DNA of 39,533 nt from Actinomycetota bacterium (GTDB lineage: Bacteria > Actinomycetota > Actinomycetes > Actinomycetales > Cellulomonadaceae): contig JAHIJU010000101.1 in assembly GCA_018898235.1 (NCBI GenBank), positions 1-39,533 on the forward strand, written 5' to 3'. A model generated the notes under the pieces. That model did not search any database. It was not told the origin of the DNA and saw nothing but the letters and a program-made list of their open reading frames with translations. Each line of letters begins with the position of its first letter. Within the stretch, counting starts at the first letter, position 1. The position numbers were made by a program, and so were the translations under genes. Shown here one piece after another: positions 36,988-39,533 of this stretch.

Positions 36988-38205
36988 CTACAGCGCCCGA
37001 TCGGCCGCCCCCTGCGCCGCGCGGAGCTTGAGTGTCGGCGCGGACAGCAGCGCACTGGCCAGCACGATCACCCCGGCCGCGACTGTGACCAGGAACCCTC
37101 CCCGCGCGCCGTGCGCGTCGATCATCGCGCCGCCCACCGCGGAGCCGACACTCACACCGACGCCGATCGAGGTGCCCAGGAAGGTGAGGCCCTCGGTCAA
37201 CCGGGTGGCCGGGACGAGCAACGAGACGAGTGCGTTGCCGTTGATGATCGTCGGCGCGATCGTCAGCCCCGTGACGAGCATCGCGACCGCCAACGCCGGC
37301 AGGGTCGTGACCAGGACGAACGAGCTGATACCCAGGGCCAGCAGCACGGCACCGATGACGAAGCTCCTGGCCAGCGGACCGTTGCGCGGCCGGGCGCCGT
37401 ACACCAGACCCGCCAGCAGCGAGCCGACCCCGAACGCCCCGAGGATCACCCCGGCGAGCGCCTTGTGCCCCTGCTCGGTGGCCAGCGCCACCGTTGCCAC
37501 ATCGGTCGCGCCGAAGATCGCCCCGATCGCGACGAACACCACGAGCAGGGCCACCATCCCCGGCGCACGCAGCACCGTGCCGCGGGTGCGCGGCTGGGAC
37601 CGGGGTGCGGGCGGCGGGGCGGTGCGTCGCTGGGACAGGAACCACAGACCGCCCACCACCATCGCAACCCCGGGCAGCACGAGCCCCGCGGCCGGGTTGA
37701 CCGAGGTGGCCAGCACCGTGGTGATCACCGGGCCGATGATGAACACCACCTCGTCCAGCGCCGACTCCCACGAGTACGCCGTGTGCAGCCGCCCGGGTTC
37801 GGTGCTCAGCAGCAGCGTCCACCGGGCCCGCACCAGCGCACCGAACGGTCCCATCCCGGCACCCGTGACCGCCGCCGCCAGGAACAACCACACCGGCGCG
37901 ACTGCGAGCATCCCGCCGCCGACGAGGCCCACCAGCCCCACGGCGCTCACCACGACCGCGGGCCGCATCACCCGGGGCTGGCCGAACCGGTCGACCAGGT
38001 TCGCCAGGATCGGGCTGCACACCGCCTGTGCGACGACGTACGCCCCGCTCACCTGACCGGCCAGCGCGTAGCTGCCGTACACGGCCTGGACCATGAGAAC
38101 CGTGCCGATGCCGACCATGGACATCGGCATCCGGGCGAGCACGCCGGCGGCGGAGAACCTGGCAGCCCCGGGGCGCGCGAGGACGTCACGGTAGGGGCTG
38201 AGCAT
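36988..38205 (-). CDS. MFS transporter
   Basis: Multiple hydrophobic segments across 405 aa; typical MFS N-terminal half. Confidence 0.88.
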   Translation of the reverse strand: MLSPYRDVLARPGAARFSAAGVLARMPMSMVGIGTVLMVQAVYGSYALAGQVSGAYVVAQAVCSPILANLVDRFGQPRVMRPAVVVSAVGLVGLVGGGMLAVAPVWLFLAAAVTGAGMGPFGALVRARWTLLLSTEPGRLHTAYSWESALDEVVFIIGPVITTVLATSVNPAAGLVLPGVAMVVGGLWFLSQRRTAPPPAPRSQPRTRGTVLRAPGMVALLVVFVAIGAIFGATDVATVALATEQGHKALAGVILGAFGVGSLLAGLVYGARPRNGPLARSFVIGAVLLALGISSFVLVTTLPALAVAMLVTGLTIAPTIINGNALVSLLVPATRLTEGLTFLGTSIGVGVSVGSAVGGAMIDAHGARGGFLVTVAAGVIVLASALLSAPTLKLRAAQGAADRAL

Positions 38206-38295
38206 CAGGACATCCTCTCACCGGGGTGGCGGCGCGCCTGCGGCGCGGTGGCGTTCCGCGCGCGGCGGGCGCCGCCGGGAGCGACGATCGAACCC

Positions 38296-38625
38296 ATGAC
38301 GCATTCGCCCGAGCCAGGGCTCCACGTGGTCGAGGTCCCCGAACGCCGCCGGTTCGAGGTCCGGACCTCCGACGGCACGATGATCGGCCAGGCCGACTAC
38401 GACCGGACCGGACCCGTGCTGGCGTTCACCCACACCGAGGTCGACGGGGCGTTCGAGGGGCGCGGCGTCGCGTCGTTCCTGGTCCAGCAGGCGCTCGACG
38501 AGGTCCGGGCCTCGGGGCGCACGATCGTCCCGTACTGCCCGTACGTCCGCGCGTGGCTGCACCGCCACCCGGACTACCAGGACCTCCTCGCGCCGCCCCC
38601 CGCCGAACCCCCAGCCCGGCCCTGA
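38296..38625 (+). CDS. GNAT-family N-acetyltransferase (YidJ/Gcn5-like small type)
   Basis: FTHTEVDGAFEGRGVASFLVQQALDEVRASGRTIVPYCPYVRAWLHRHPDYQDLL. Confidence 0.9.
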   Translation: MTHSPEPGLHVVEVPERRRFEVRTSDGTMIGQADYDRTGPVLAFTHTEVDGAFEGRGVASFLVQQALDEVRASGRTIVPYCPYVRAWLHRHPDYQDLLAPPPAEPPARP

Positions 38626-38692
38626 TCCCACCGGCTCCCGACCTCGGCCTGCCTGCCCCAACCCGGACCGGGCGGAGGGGGCGGGGCGGACG

Positions 38693-39533
<841 letters not shown>

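Noticed and set aside
36191-38056. 621-aa plus-strand ORF opposite poxB and the MFS gene
   Set aside because: Overlaps two confidently assigned minus-strand genes; composition typical of GC-rich shadow ORFs.

Overview
High-GC actinobacterial chromosomal segment, mostly housekeeping genes, with about 33 supportable coding regions. From left to right: (i) a copper-efflux operon csoR-copZ-copA (copA runs off the left edge) with a recognisable CsoR-type operator; (ii) an atypical LuxR-type regulator; (iii) a heme locus, hemE-hemG-hemC-hemD-hemB on the minus strand with start/stop overlaps at most junctions, and divergent hemL/hemA, the two parts separated by an unknown gene and a lower-GC three-gene cassette (two related small proteins flanking a membrane protein); (iv) an APH-family kinase, purB, a WXG-like protein plus GHSQGG hydrolase bicistron, a holin-family membrane protein and hisC; (v) a 2-oxoacid dehydrogenase E1a-E1b-E2 operon preceded by a tandem palindromic operator; (vi) a gene set of FadR-type GntR regulator, oligopeptide-type ABC transporter and amidase, with matching FadR-like palindromes at both ends and a truncated PucR N-terminal remnant; (vii) an MFS transporter, PAS-PAS-GGDEF protein, PoxB-like ThDP enzyme, MFS transporter, GNAT and the C-terminal part of phosphoglucomutase (runs off the right edge). 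No CRISPR array, transposase, integrase, rRNA or tRNA gene was recognised. The best candidates for undescribed biology are the three-gene cassette at 9.7-11.1 kb, the WXG-like/lipase pair at 16.6-18.3 kb, and the inferred GntR-amidase-ABC regulon. All calls come from reading the sequence; no database search was run.
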